Below are positions 32,560-42,576 of a stretch of DNA of 64,000 nucleotides, in pieces. Both the position numbers and the translations under genes were made by a program. The notes beneath the pieces are model-generated. The model did no database searches, had not been told where the DNA came from, and saw nothing but the letters and a program-made list of their open reading frames with translations. How positions within the stretch are numbered: position 1 is the stretch's first letter; each line of letters begins with the position of its first letter. The DNA is from Petaurus breviceps papuanus (Eukaryota > Chordata > Mammalia > Diprotodontia > Petauridae): the NCBI GenBank assembly GCA_028583685.1, contig JAMXIF010000022.1, positions 1,317,406 through 1,381,405 on the forward strand, given 5' to 3'.

Positions 32560-33545
32560 AGGTGCTTCATGTTGCTGTGGGGGCAATCTTGGTGAGCACT
32601 GGCAGGTCTCACCGAGCCTTGGACATATTCTACTGGATGTCCCAGAGTCATCTTCAACTCAACATGTCCCAGACTGAACTTGCTATTCTCCCTGTCCCCC
32701 TTCCCCAAACCTTCCTCTCCCAGACTTTCCTATTACTGTCAAAGGAACCAGCATCTTCCATCCATGCCTTGATTCCTCCTCACTCACCCCCCCATATCTC
32801 ATCTGTTCCCAAGCCCCATCAATTCTACCTTCACAGCATCCTTAATAGGTATCCCCTTCTCTCCTCTGACACTGCTGCTACAAGCTGATGGAGCTCCCAT
32901 CACCTCATGTATGGACCATTCTAATAGCTTCCTGGTTAGTCTCCTTGCCCCAAGTCTCTACCATCTCTCTTTCATCCTTCATTCTGCTGCCACAGTGATC
33001 TTCCTAAGGCACAGGTCTGACTGTGCCACTCCTCCTGTGATTCCCTATTACCCCTCAGATCAAATATAAAATCCTGTTTGACCTTTAAGATTCTACCTTC
33101 CCAGTTTTCTTGCACTTTACTCCCATCTCATGTTTTACAGTATGGTAACCCTGGTCTCATTGCTATTACTCAAACAAGACACTCCCATCTCTTAACTCTG
33201 GGCACTTGTCATTGGCTTTCCCCCATGTCTGGAACATTCTCTCTCTCTCTCTCTCTCTCTGTCTTTGCCTTCTACTTTCCTTCAAGTCTCATCTCAAATT
33301 CCACCTTCTGCAAGAGACCTTTCCAGGTTTTGTCCTTGCCTCCAACATTCCTCTTCTCAATTCCTTCCCTCTGAGATTGCCTCCAATTTACCCTGTATGT
33401 ATTTTGCATGCAAATAGTTGTTTGCATCTTGTCTCACCTATAAGAATATGAAATCCTTAAGGACAGAAACTATTTTTGCCTTTCTTTGTAACCTCAGCAC
33501 TTAGCACAGTGCCTGGAACATAGTAATCATTTAAGAAATACTTTG
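32560..33545 (+). repeat. L2-type LINE relic, sense, with 3' end
   Basis: 'caactcaacatgtcccagac', 'gctgccacagtgatcttcct', 'gattccctattacccctcag', 'ttggctttcccccatgtctg' and the 3' end 'cagcacttagcacagtgcct' with 'catagtaat'. A CT run sits at 33238-33260. Confidence 0.82.
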
Positions 33546-34004
33546 CAACTTCACTTGAGGGCAGACCTGGGGAGTGTGCATGTTCTGATTACATGAAGTA
33601 GCCAAGGTCAGTATTGAGAAACTAAACACTGGTGGATTAATCACAAGGGGAAAGGTTTTGTTTGTTTTTGGTCACTGAAATTCATGAAACCAACTACTTA
33701 GCCATGGGGTATCTGTGATCTGCATTAATGGAAATGCCTCTACACTGATGAAATGACAGATTCTGAAAAGTGTTTAGAGACACTGATGACCTTCACTAGT
33801 GGCTACCTAAGGTATTTTTACTTTTTGGTTGACCCATCCCATTGTACAGAAAACTCTTCTGCTTCCCAATACAGACCAATTGAGTGGGGGGGGAGGAGGT
33901 GTGGATTTGGAAGGAATGAGAAGCAAGTGTGATGATGCCTCAGGATGTAGAATCGGGGTTGGTACTAAATCCTGCAGTATAGAATGTCATGGACCTCATT
34001 TTTT

Positions 34005-34180
34005 TTTTTTTTTTGGAGGGCAATTGAGGTTAAGTAACTTGCCCAAGGTTACATGGCTAGTTTTTTTTTGTGTGTGTGTGTGTGGGGGGGGGGTGTTAAG
34101 TGTCTGAGATCGCAACTGAACTCGGGTCCTCCCGACTCTGGGGCCAGCGCTTTATTCACTGCGCCACCTAGCCGCCCCCT
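34005..34180 (-). repeat. tRNA-derived SINE (short type) with internal GT/G run
   Basis: 'ggagggcaattgaggttaag' to 'cgccacctagccgcccc', flanked by atggacctcattttt on both sides (33989 and 34181). The interior 'ttaacacttactag' block has become T, GT and G runs (34061-34091). Confidence 0.9.
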
Positions 34181-34371
34181 ATGGACCTCATTTTTGGCAG
34201 TTCTCAAGGTTATAAATACCTTGGCAGAATTTTGCTACCTGAATTGGAGGTAAGTCCCCATGGCCTGTCCTGGCTGGGTGATGGCTAAGGAGAAATCAGA
34301 CAGTTTGAAAATGGGCCAAGGTAGTTGGCAGGACTCTGCTCTTCTTACTAATTTGGCTTTGTCATTCTCAG

Positions 34372-34451
34372 ATTAGCATTCAGAAAGAACCTCGAGAACT
34401 TTTTGATACTTATTTTCATCAGAAGAGCCTACAAGTTATCAGCACATTGAG
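34372..34451 (+). CDS. MROH-family gene, exon 5 (80 nt, phase 0-2)
   Basis: The acceptor is gtcattctcag; the donor is TTGAG|gtattt. The exon holds 26 whole codons (ISIQKEPRELFDTYFHQKSL, then QVISTL) plus two bases, AG. Those two bases and the first base of exon 6 form AGC (Ser), so the phase fits exactly. The EP..LF..Y.HQKSLQVI pattern corresponds to the MROH helix usually written EP-x-x-S-L-x-S-P-x-R-Q-K-A. It is too short to be found as an ORF; the joining phase and peptide are the evidence. Confidence 0.85.
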
Positions 34452-34924
34452 GTATTTATTCCCCTCAGGTTAGCAAACATTAGCTGTTTCTATAGAAACT
34501 CAAGGCCAGAAACCTGAGCTAGACCCCCTACCCTTCTAAGCATAGACAGATAAAGGAAAAAGAAAGATCTGTGGTCATGAATGAGATCAGATTACTGAGG
34601 TCCAAGCCTTGGGCTCTGTTCTTGTCTGGGCTAGGTAACTTTATTTTGTACTCTGGACACGGAATGACTCCACCATCTTGTCCACTTACTGAGCCATAAC
34701 CCCATTTATAGATTTATGTCTAATCCTGGCTGCAGACAGAGCCCTAACTCGGGTCCTACTTAGCCACTCATTCCTGGTTTTAGTCCCTATGTTTATTTTG
34801 CTTATATTTTTGTGACTAAACCTTGACTTTGGTCTCAGATTTGGTTCTAATCTAGCCCTGTCCTACCAGCCATCTCACAAATATCTGCTATGGGTCACAA
34901 AAGAGACTAGGTGTGAGCCCTCAT
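34452..34924. other. No recognised feature in the short intron 5
   Basis: Unique-looking sequence downstream of exon 5. No further exon is needed because exons 5 and 6 join in phase. Confidence 0.5.
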
Positions 34925-35045
34925 TTAGATGTTCAATCAGTAAATAAGCATTTATTAGGTGCCTACTATCTGTTCTTAAAAACACGTTTGACAAGGTCAC
35001 TCTCCACTTAATAAACTCCCTAATTGATCCCTATTGCCTCTGCTT
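34925..35045. repeat. L2 fragments, reverse then sense
   Basis: 'agtaaataagcatttattag' (reversed 3' end, 34925-34978) followed by 'ctccctaattgatccctatt' (sense body). Confidence 0.5.
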
Positions 35046-35343
35046 GTAGACCACATTATTTAACAATGATATTAAGCATTATCTTTATTTTTTAAAATGA
35101 CCCCATTTTTAGATTTTAAGTTCTTTTCTATTTTAACTCTCCATTCCATGACTCTCACACATTGATATAGGCAATTTTGTCACCTAGGAGTTCACAATGC
35201 CAGTGAAATCACATGACTGGTCCCTAGCCTTATCATTAACCCTATACCTAGCCATGTCTCCTAGGTCTTCAGTGAGGCAGGAATCTTTTTGATATCATAA
35301 TCCTATAATTGAATATGTTTTCTTTGTGTTTCTCTTCCCTCAG

Positions 35344-35479
35344 CTCCCTACAACCATGTCTTAGTATGAAGGTCAAAACTAAAGTGCTCAATACCTGCTT
35401 TGAAAGCCTGTTCATGCTTCCAGCCACAGAGGTGTTGGCAAATGACCTGCCTCATCGGGAGACTCCATCTGATACCAAG
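35344..35479 (+). CDS. MROH-family gene, exon 6 (136 nt, phase 2-0)
   Basis: The acceptor tttctcttccctcag is strong; the donor is AAG|gtgatag. One base completes the codon shared with exon 5, then 45 codons read SLQPCLSMKVKTKVLNTCFE and on through SLFMLPATEVLANDLPHRE to PSDTK. The T-C-F-E-S-L-F-M-L-P core is a conserved MROH helix. The acidic, Pro/Thr-rich tail is the variable linker that precedes the next repeat. The 892 nt intron before it is the shortest in the gene. An LTR-like fossil begins about 150 bp downstream. Confidence 0.93.
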
Positions 35480-35635
35480 GTGATAGAACTATGTTCCCTG
35501 CTGTGAGGTCACCTGCAAGGTCTGGCCATTGGGAAATGACACCAATTGGGAGATCGATGGGGCTTGGGGCAGAGTGGGCACACCCTGGCTAAGTATGCAT
35601 CTGGAGGCCTCTGTGATGTACTGGAGTTTGGAGTC

Positions 35636-37458
35636 TGTAGCAGCAATCACACTGGCACACCCAGGAGGGAAGCTGGCACAGGTTCTTAAATCTGCTTTAC
35701 TGGGAAAGAGAGCTGTTTAAGGGGTCAACAATCTCTTTAAACTACATTCACTAGTTCAGGGGGAAAAGTCAGCACCCTGAACTTCAGAGAAAATACAAGC
35801 AGAGAAATAAAGACCAACAGACAGAGCTCTGACTGCCTGAATCAACTATACACTTTACATACATCTCTGGATTGAGAGAGCCTTTACATCTGAGCAGTTG
35901 GGGAGCTCTGAATACATGGTTACTTAGAATCTCAACCAAGGAAACACAAGATCCTTCTCATAAGTGAGTCCCCAAAGCAAAATACCAACTCAGAGTGTAT
36001 ACACACTTCTCAGAGCCAAAAGCATCACAACTTTCATGACTCAGTGTGTAATTAGAAATTAGCAGAAGGTTTGAAAGCCTTCCTGCCAGCAAGCCTCCCA
36101 TAAGCAAACTTCCCTTTATGGGCTCCCCATGAAACCTATTAATGGGCAGGCAATATTTTATATGCCATTAATATTACAAAGTCAGAAAAGTCAGAAATCC
36201 TTGTTTGGAATCTATGTTCTGTCACCCATTTACCTGTGAGATCTGGGGGAGTGTAATGTAATGCCAAAAGAAGGCAACTTCCCAGGTTCAAAATACCAGC
36301 ATAGGTGCTCTCTATTTTATTCAGTAACAAACCCAGAACAGAGAAGATCAAAACATGACATCATTCAAAATACAGTATTTACTAAGTATGATTAAATAAT
36401 CTCCAAGTACTACCCCACCCCAGGACCTTCCAATCATTCAATCAATTACAAAGTCTCTGTTCTAAATACTTCTCCACCCCTAGGCTATACCTTAATTAAG
36501 TCCACCACAAAGCCCCTCTTCTCAAATGGAGATTAGTTTCCAAACATAAGTAAAATACATTCATTTGCTCAACCATAGAACACAAAAAGGTCAAAAGTTC
36601 CCCACCCCTGGATCACAATTGAATCTACCCCAGAGTTACATCAAGTTTAAACACAGCACTTAATACCCAAATGGAGGTCTTTTCTTCATCTTGACACGAG
36701 GCAAGTTCTCAGCAATCTTAGTTCCTGGGGAGACAAGGCTTAGCAAAGCCACAAGATACATTGCCAGTCCCTTCATGAATTTATCCTCTGTCTGTAGAAC
36801 AGTCCTAGAACCCCTGAACACATTAGCAAAGCCCTCTCCCAGGATTTCTGTAAACATACAACAAGAAAATCCGTCTTCAGGGCTTCTGAACCAACAGAAA
36901 GGCTCCCAGACCCCTGCAACAACAGCACTGTCCTTCACCAGTGGACAGTATTCATTCTGTCTGCCGGACAGTCTCCAGACCCCTGCAACAACAGTACTGT
37001 CCCTCACCAGTGGACAGTATTCACTCTCTGTCTGCAGGACAGTCTCAGGCCTTCTTAACCAAATGCCAGGTTCCAGGACTTCTTCAACAGGACAGTCTTT
37101 CACCAGTGGACAAATCTGGCAAAATAACATCAAAACAGACAGACAAAGTACCAGCAAAACAGCCATGTCTCCTCAGTCCTTGGCAGCTCAGGGGGCAGGT
37201 CTCAAAAGTCCAGGGCAATTCAAAGCGGCCACCAGCAGTTCTCTTAGTCTCTCTCTCTCCACGAGGTGCTGCTTCCAAAAAGATCTTCCGCCTCTCTCTA
37301 GTGTCTCTCCAAATCACCAGCTCCTCCCAGTTCAGGACTTTCTTTTCACATCAACTAGCCCATCCCACAGGTGGGATTAACAAACTCTGGGTTTTAACAC
37401 AATCAATTTGAAAACCAAGCCAATACAGGGGAATCTTTAATTGCCATTACTATCACAG
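35636..37458 (-). mobile_element. LTR-like fossil element, about 1.8 kb, antisense to the gene
   Basis: A non-L1, non-SINE block with TG...CA-type ends (tgtagcagcaat at the left, ttactatcaca at the right) and a possible 6 bp direct repeat, ggagtc, outside (35630 and 37459). Read on the minus strand it has a poly(A) signal (complement of 36316-36321) and one sizeable frame at 36660-37166. The family is not identified; a long solo LTR or a non-autonomous LTR element is the best guess. It looks fairly whole. Its age is moderate, since older MIR-like sequence appears on both flanks. Confidence 0.45.
36900..37055 (-). repeat. Direct repeat of about 69 bp inside the LTR-like fossil
   Basis: 'gacccctgcaacaacag' and 'caccagtggacagtattca' occur twice in tandem, 69 bp apart, with a third partial unit near 37090 ('caccagtggacaaat'). 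Confidence 0.8.
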
Positions 37459-37464
37459 GGAGTC

Positions 37465-37705
37465 ATCTCACTTCTCTTGAGTGTTAATTTTCATCATATA
37501 CAAAATGAATGGATTTAAGATGACCTATTGAGTTAAAATGATCTGTAAAGCCCTTCTAACTTTAAATCCTATGATGCAATGGTTTTAATCACAATAGCTA
37601 GAGGGACTTTGGTGATTAAGGTGAGAGACAGTGTGTTGCAAGGACTGAGGGTCAGGAAACCTAAGTTTAGACCCAAATTTGCTTCTTTCTACATGTGAGA
37701 AGTTG
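37465..37705 (+). repeat. MIR/CORE-SINE fragments
   Basis: 'catctcacttctcttgagtg' and 'atctgtaaagcccttctaac' (37465-37575), then a weaker 5' part, 'gactgagggtcaggaaacct' (37615-37705). Confidence 0.5.
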
Positions 37706-37884
37706 GGCCAGACACTTTGGAAATAATGAGGTGCTGTACAGATGCAACGGTTTATGATTATAAGAAGGAATTTTTCAACTGGAAAGACTATTAGACACCG
37801 AGAGGGCCAACCTGCCAACCTGGATCCATTTGGCTGGAGATCTTTAAGAAGCATCAGCCAGGAAAATTTGGGCATTTCTGCAAC

Positions 37885-38060
37885 CTCATAGGGTTAAAGC
37901 ACTTTCCTTACAAACACCCTTCAAGGCAAGAATGGTAGGTACAATCACCCCTGTTTCATAAAAGAGAAAATGGAGGCTTGGAGAAATTAACTGATTTTTC
38001 CACAGTCATACATAAAGTATGGCGGAAGGAATTAGAATCTTATTCTCCTGAGTGCAAGAT
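37885..38060 (-). repeat. MIR SINE
   Basis: 'caatcacccctgtttcataa', 'atggaggcttggagaaatta' and 'tttttccacagtcatacata'. Confidence 0.65.
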
Positions 38061-38094
38061 AGGCATTTGTAATTAAATATGCTGTATCTCAAAA

Positions 38095-38310
38095 TTAATG
38101 AATGATTTTTATAAATCATTCATTTATTCATTTGAAATTTATTAAATTCCTCCTACATTACAGCACTGTACTAGATACTGGAAGAGATATAAATATGGAG
38201 TAAGACTCATGGAGACTATGAGACATTTACAAATAACAGATAAAAAATAATATAAGATGAGTGCATAAGGGAGCTACCAAGGGCTATGTGATGTTTGAGG
38301 GCAGAAAGAA
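38095..38310 (-). repeat. L2 3'-end relic
   Basis: 'cattcatttattcatttgaa', 'cagcactgtactagatactg' and 'gacatttacaaataac'. Confidence 0.6.
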
Positions 38311-38419
38311 CATCACAAGAATCTATGACTATAAACATTCTATTGTTAGCTCCCAGGGACAGACTAACACAGGGCTTTGGGGGACTACAGTTGAAGACTT
38401 CTTGAAGCTTTTCCAGAGC

Positions 38420-38625
38420 TGAAATGGTTCATAGGATAATAGAGTTAGAGCTAGAACAAACCATGTAGTTTAATCACCTTTTTATGGGTGATGCAACTAA
38501 GACTGAGAAGAGTTAGTTTCCTTAAGGTCACACAGGTAGGAAGTGGCAGAGTTGGAATTTGAACATGCCTTCCATGTCCACCCCCAGCCCTCATTCTCCC
38601 ATCTTGTACTGTCTTCCTGTCATGC
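38420..38625 (-). repeat. MIR-like SINE next to exon 7
   Basis: 'agttagagctagaacaaacc', 'gcaactaagactgagaagag', 'aaggtcacacaggtaggaag' and 'gttggaatttgaacatgcct'. It ends about 45 bp before the exon 7 acceptor. Confidence 0.7.
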
Positions 38626-38670
38626 CAGACTTTGAGATACCAGAAATAACTTGCTTTATTCTACATACAG

Positions 38671-38766
38671 AGCCTATATGACAAGACTATGGAGAACCTC
38701 GATCAGCTTCTCCAGTGTTTCCTCTCTGAGCATCAGACAATGGAAGAGCTGCAATTTCTCCTGCAG
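38671..38766 (+). CDS. MROH-family gene, exon 7 (96 nt, phase 0-0)
   Basis: The acceptor is ttctacatacag; the donor CTGCAG|gtgaggg is strong. The 32 residues start SLYDKTMENLDQLLQCFL and end EELQFLLQ. They form a helix pair of the kind L-Y-x-K-T-M-x-x-L-D-x-L-L, which in MROH proteins comes just before the 'FEPWL' segment encoded by exon 8. A MIR relic ends about 45 bp upstream of the exon. Confidence 0.9.
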
Positions 38767-39234
38767 GTGAGGGATGGGAGAGCATCAGCAACTGACCCTG
38801 GCCCCTTTGCATATCTCCTCCCCTTCACCAAGACTTCATTGTGTTAATTTAAGAGTTACATTCAGACTTTATCTCCTTTTAGATGAGAAACATCAAATTC
38901 AACTTTGCATCCAGATATTTATGAGGAGGCAGAAGCTTGGCAATACATTAGCCTGAATCCTTGAGTGATGGATTGAATTTGTTAGTTTTACTTTGGCTTT
39001 TTAGTATTGTAAAGATGAGGATGGATAATTCAGGATCTCCATTGCTTGTGAACATGCCCTCCTTCCCCACCCCCTTTCCATGTTCCTCCTTGAAAATGAT
39101 GACAAGTTCAGAGTTCTAGTCTCATTGTCATGACTTGGTGGCCCCATTGAAGACTAGTTGGACCTAATATTGAGTTTTCCCATGAAGTGAATGCTATAAA
39201 TTGTGCTTGGAAAAAAAATGTTTAGGCTGTGTAC

Positions 39235-39345
39235 ATTTTTATTAAGGGGATTTGTTCTGTGAAGTTTTGATTCAGTCAAAGGGCTGCACTTGAGGACCTA
39301 AGGGGCCACATGCAGCCTTGAAGTTGTACCTGCTAGCCTGTATTA
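39235..39345. mobile_element. Half copy of the palindromic MITE
   Basis: 'attaaggggatttgttctgt', 'gattcagtcaaagggctgca' and 'ggggccacatgcagccttga' match the right arm of the element at 8190-8380. The left arm is absent. Confidence 0.65.
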
Positions 39346-39369
39346 TGAAAGACTCATTTTCACACTAAT

Positions 39370-39830
39370 AATGTGAGGAACAGGAAGAGGAGGTGAAAAG
39401 AACATTGGACTTAAGAGTCAGAAAACATTCTTAGGATTCCAGGCTGTGCCTCTTACTAACTATGTGATACTGGGCAATTAATAGAATCATGGAATATTAG
39501 CATTAGGTGGGACCTGAGAGATTAGCTTCCTTGTTTTATAAAAGCAAACACCACTGTGTTAAAGGATACACACAGATAGGAAGTGATAGAAACAAGACTG
39601 GACTCCAGAAACATCCAGTACTTTTTCTAATCTACTCTGTCACATAATCTCTCTAAACCTCAGTTTTCTCATTTGTAAAATAGGTATAATAGTAAGTTTT
39701 AAGTTGGTGATAAGGTACTATACAAACTAAGGTACTACATATAACAATTTATTATGATTAGTAATAGTCAGATAACATTATTAAGTACCTACTATGTTCC
39801 AGGCATTTTGATAAGTGTTAGCTTAGTATT
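39370..39830. repeat. MIR/CORE-SINE fragments and an L2 end
   Basis: Forward piece at about 39375-39480, reverse piece at 39485-39610, forward piece at 39640-39760 ('aacctcagttttctcatttg'), then a reversed L2 end at 39775-39825 ('gtacctactatgttccaggc'). Confidence 0.55.
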
Positions 39831-40924
39831 TTTATATCTCTCCAAATGTCTAGTTCGTAGCTACATACACAGTGAGTACTGAATATAGGCTTGTTTGCTA
39901 GATATGACCAAGGAGAATAACTAGTGGGAATGTAAAGCTGGGAAGAAGGGAATCGTGGGATTAGGACAGGTTGAAAGGGGGAATATATTCAGGGAATGGT
40001 GAGGCTTTGAGGTGCCCCATGTATCATATCATTTTGGTGTCTATCTAATCAGCTTGCTCATAGAGCTAGCCTGGATCAATCAACAATTTTTAGTGGGTAT
40101 ATATGGGGTGGGGTAAGGGACTGGTGAATGAGACAGATAAGCCCTCAAAACTACCATGGCAGGAGGCGGAGTAAAGATGGCAGGGTAGAAACAGGACTTC
40201 CATGGGGCTCCGGTTTCCACCTCCCCCAGTTCATGTAAAAGGGGACTCTGAACAAACTTTGGAGCTACAGAATCCACAAAATGACACAGAGAAGCTAACC
40301 TCCTGCTGAGGACAGCCCAGCAGGTGGGCAGGAATTGGCCAGCGCAGCACTCTGGGAGCCGACCCCAGCCCCACTCGAGCCAGAGGTATTAGCTCCAGGG
40401 TGGACCTGACCAGCAGCTGTGGTGGTTTCCAGAATTATCAACACATAGATGTGACGGACAAAGTGAGAGGTCAGTGCAGGGCAGACTTTGGGATCCAGTA
40501 GTTGGGAGTGCAGTCGGCCTCTTCCCCCAGGGAGAGAAGCCATTGAGGAGCCTCGGCCCTGCAGCTTCCCCACGTGGAAGCTTCAGCTCCTGGCCTGCAG
40601 AGTGTAGGGGGACCAAGCAACCAGTCTGAGGGGTAATTGCTCTTGATTTAACCTGCTTGGATCTGGATTGCGGTGTAGGGTGGAGGTCCTGGGGGTGTGT
40701 GACCAGCTTGCCAGAGTGTGTGGAGGCTTCAGAGAGGGCACCCAACTAATATCTTTGGCAGCTGATCAAACCCCAGCATTTGGGACGAAGCTCCCTTGTC
40801 TGGTGGCAGAGTCCTACTGTGGCAAAAAGGCCAGGAGCCAAGTGACTGAGGGGCGACATGACCAGACCAAGGAAGCAAAATAAACAGAGTACCCCAACTT
40901 TACACTCCTGTTTTGGCGAGAAAG

Positions 40925-41580
40925 ACCCATATGTACAAAAATGTTTATAGCAGCTCTTTTTGTTGTGGCAAAGAATTGGAAATTAAGGGGGTGTCCATCA
41001 ATTGGGGAATGGCTGAACAAGTTGTGGTATATGCATGTTATGGAATATTATTGCGCTATAAGAAATGGGGAGCAGGCGGTCTTCATATTTACCTGAAGAG
41101 GCTTAAAAGAACTGATGCTGAGTGAGAAGAGTAGAACCAGGAGGAATTTGTACACAATTACAGACACAACATATGTGTGATGACCAACTTTGATAGACTG
41201 GACTCTTCTCAACAATGCAGGGATATAAGTCAATCCCAAAAGACGCATGATGGAGAGAAAAACGTTCATCCAGAGAAAGAACTAGAAAGAACTAAATTTA
41301 TATCCAGGTGGAAGAAAAATACCTGATCTTTTTCGTTCTCTTATTTGATTTTATGTCCTCTTTACCATTTTTCATTCCAGCTGGTATAATCCATCCTTAT
41401 AACCTGACCATTGTATAATGTGAAAGTATTTACAGATCCTATACTTGATTATAAGATGCCATGGGGGGGGAGGGGAAGGAGGGGGACAAAATGTGAAATT
41501 CAAAGAATCGTGGAATTGAATCCTGTAAACTAAAAGGAAATAAACAAATTAATAAATTAAAAATTGAATTAAAAAAAAAA
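40925..41580 (+). mobile_element. L1 3'-end insertion nested inside the LINE
   Basis: 'tttatagcagctctttttgt', 'gtccatcaattggggaatgg', 'tggaatattattgcgctata' and 'actgatgctgagtgagaaga' are the marsupial L1 3' region, ending in A-rich sequence. It separates 'ggcgagaaag' from 'gaaaaaggatcaaagc'. Those flanks rejoin to match the uninterrupted order at 61830-61850 ('ggtgacaaagaagatcaaaa'), which supports a nested insertion with a short duplication near gaaaag. Confidence 0.8.
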
Positions 41581-41596
41581 GAAAAAGGATCAAAGC

Positions 41597-42576
41597 ATGG
41601 AACAGGAGGAAGACAGTGAAGTCAGAACTCCTGCACCAAAAGCTTCAAAGAAAAATATGATCTGGTTACAGTCCATAGAGGACCTTAAAGAAACAAATAA
41701 GAGAAGTGGAGGAAAAATTGGGAAGAGAAATGAGAATGATGCAAGAAAATTATGAAAGAGAGTCAACAGCCTGACTGAGGAAAATAACACCTTAAAAAAT
41801 AGACTAACTCAAATGGCGAAAGAGGCTCAAAAAGGCAATGAGGAGAAGAATGCCTTAATAAGCCAAATTTGCCAGATGGAAAAAGAATCTCAAAAGCTCA
41901 CTGAGGAGAATTATTCCTTCAGAATAAGATTGGAGCAAATGGAAGCTAGTGACTTTATGAGAAATCAAGATGCTGTTAAACAGATCCAAACAAATGAAAG
42001 ACTAGAAGGCAATGTAAAATATCTCATTGGAAAAATGACTGACCTGGAAAATAGATCCAGGAGAGATAATTTAAAAATTATTGGACTGCCTGAAAGCCAT
42101 GATCAAAGAAAGAACCTAGAAATCATCCTCCAAGAAATTCTCAAGGAAAACTGCCCTGATGTTTTAGAACCAGAGGGCAAAATAGAGGTTGAAAGAATCC
42201 ACCAATCACCTCCTGAAAAAGATCCCAAAAAGAAAACTCCTAGGAATATTATAGCCAGGTTCCAGAACTCCCAGATCAAGGAGAGAATATTACAAGCAGC
42301 CAGGAAGAAACAATTTGAATATTGTGGAAACCCAATCAGGATAATACAGGATCTGGCAGCTCCTACAGTGAGGGATTGAAGGGCTTGGCATATGATATTC
42401 TGGAGGTCAAAGGAGCTGGGATTAAAACAAAGAATCACCTACCCAGAAAAACTATCATGTTTCAGGGAAAAATACGGTCATTCAGTGGAATAGAGGACTT
42501 TCAAGTATTCTTGATGAAAAAACCAGAGTTGAATAGAAAATTTGACATTCAGATACAAGAAGCAAGAGAAGCTTGA
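41597..42576 (+). CDS. L1/HAL1 ORF1 (RNA-binding ORF1p), decayed
   Basis: The start is ATG-GAA-CAG at 41597 (MEQEEDSEVRTPAP). The first frame stops near 41758. The main open frame, 41813-42379, holds a Lys/Glu/Gln coiled coil (first 60 residues), then the ORF1p RNA-recognition motif with RSRRDNLKIIGLPE and the C-terminal domain start ERILQAARKKQFEYCG. The C-terminal remainder continues in other frames to a TGA at 42574 ('RITYPEKLS', then 'KIRSFSGIEDF'). Family role: a trimeric nucleic-acid chaperone of LINE RNPs. With at least two frame changes it cannot be functional. Confidence 0.8.

Noticed and set aside
34203-34251. Possible exon: tttttggcag acceptor to a near-perfect GGAG|gtaagt donor
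   Set aside because: The 49 nt version has a stop in phase 0, the 22 nt version would break the frame, and exons 4 and 5 already join correctly without it. The acceptor also lies in a SINE target duplication. A cryptic exon at most.
36691-37411. Plus-strand frames of 229 and 156 codons over the LTR-like fossil
   Set aside because: They oppose the minus-strand frame that has the leader and the repeat units, and they owe their length to the same in-frame repeats.
40295-40745. Frames of 92-118 codons, minus strand
   Set aside because: They lie antisense in the GC-rich L1 5' UTR; the similar 5' UTR at 60990-61700 also yields long non-coding frames.
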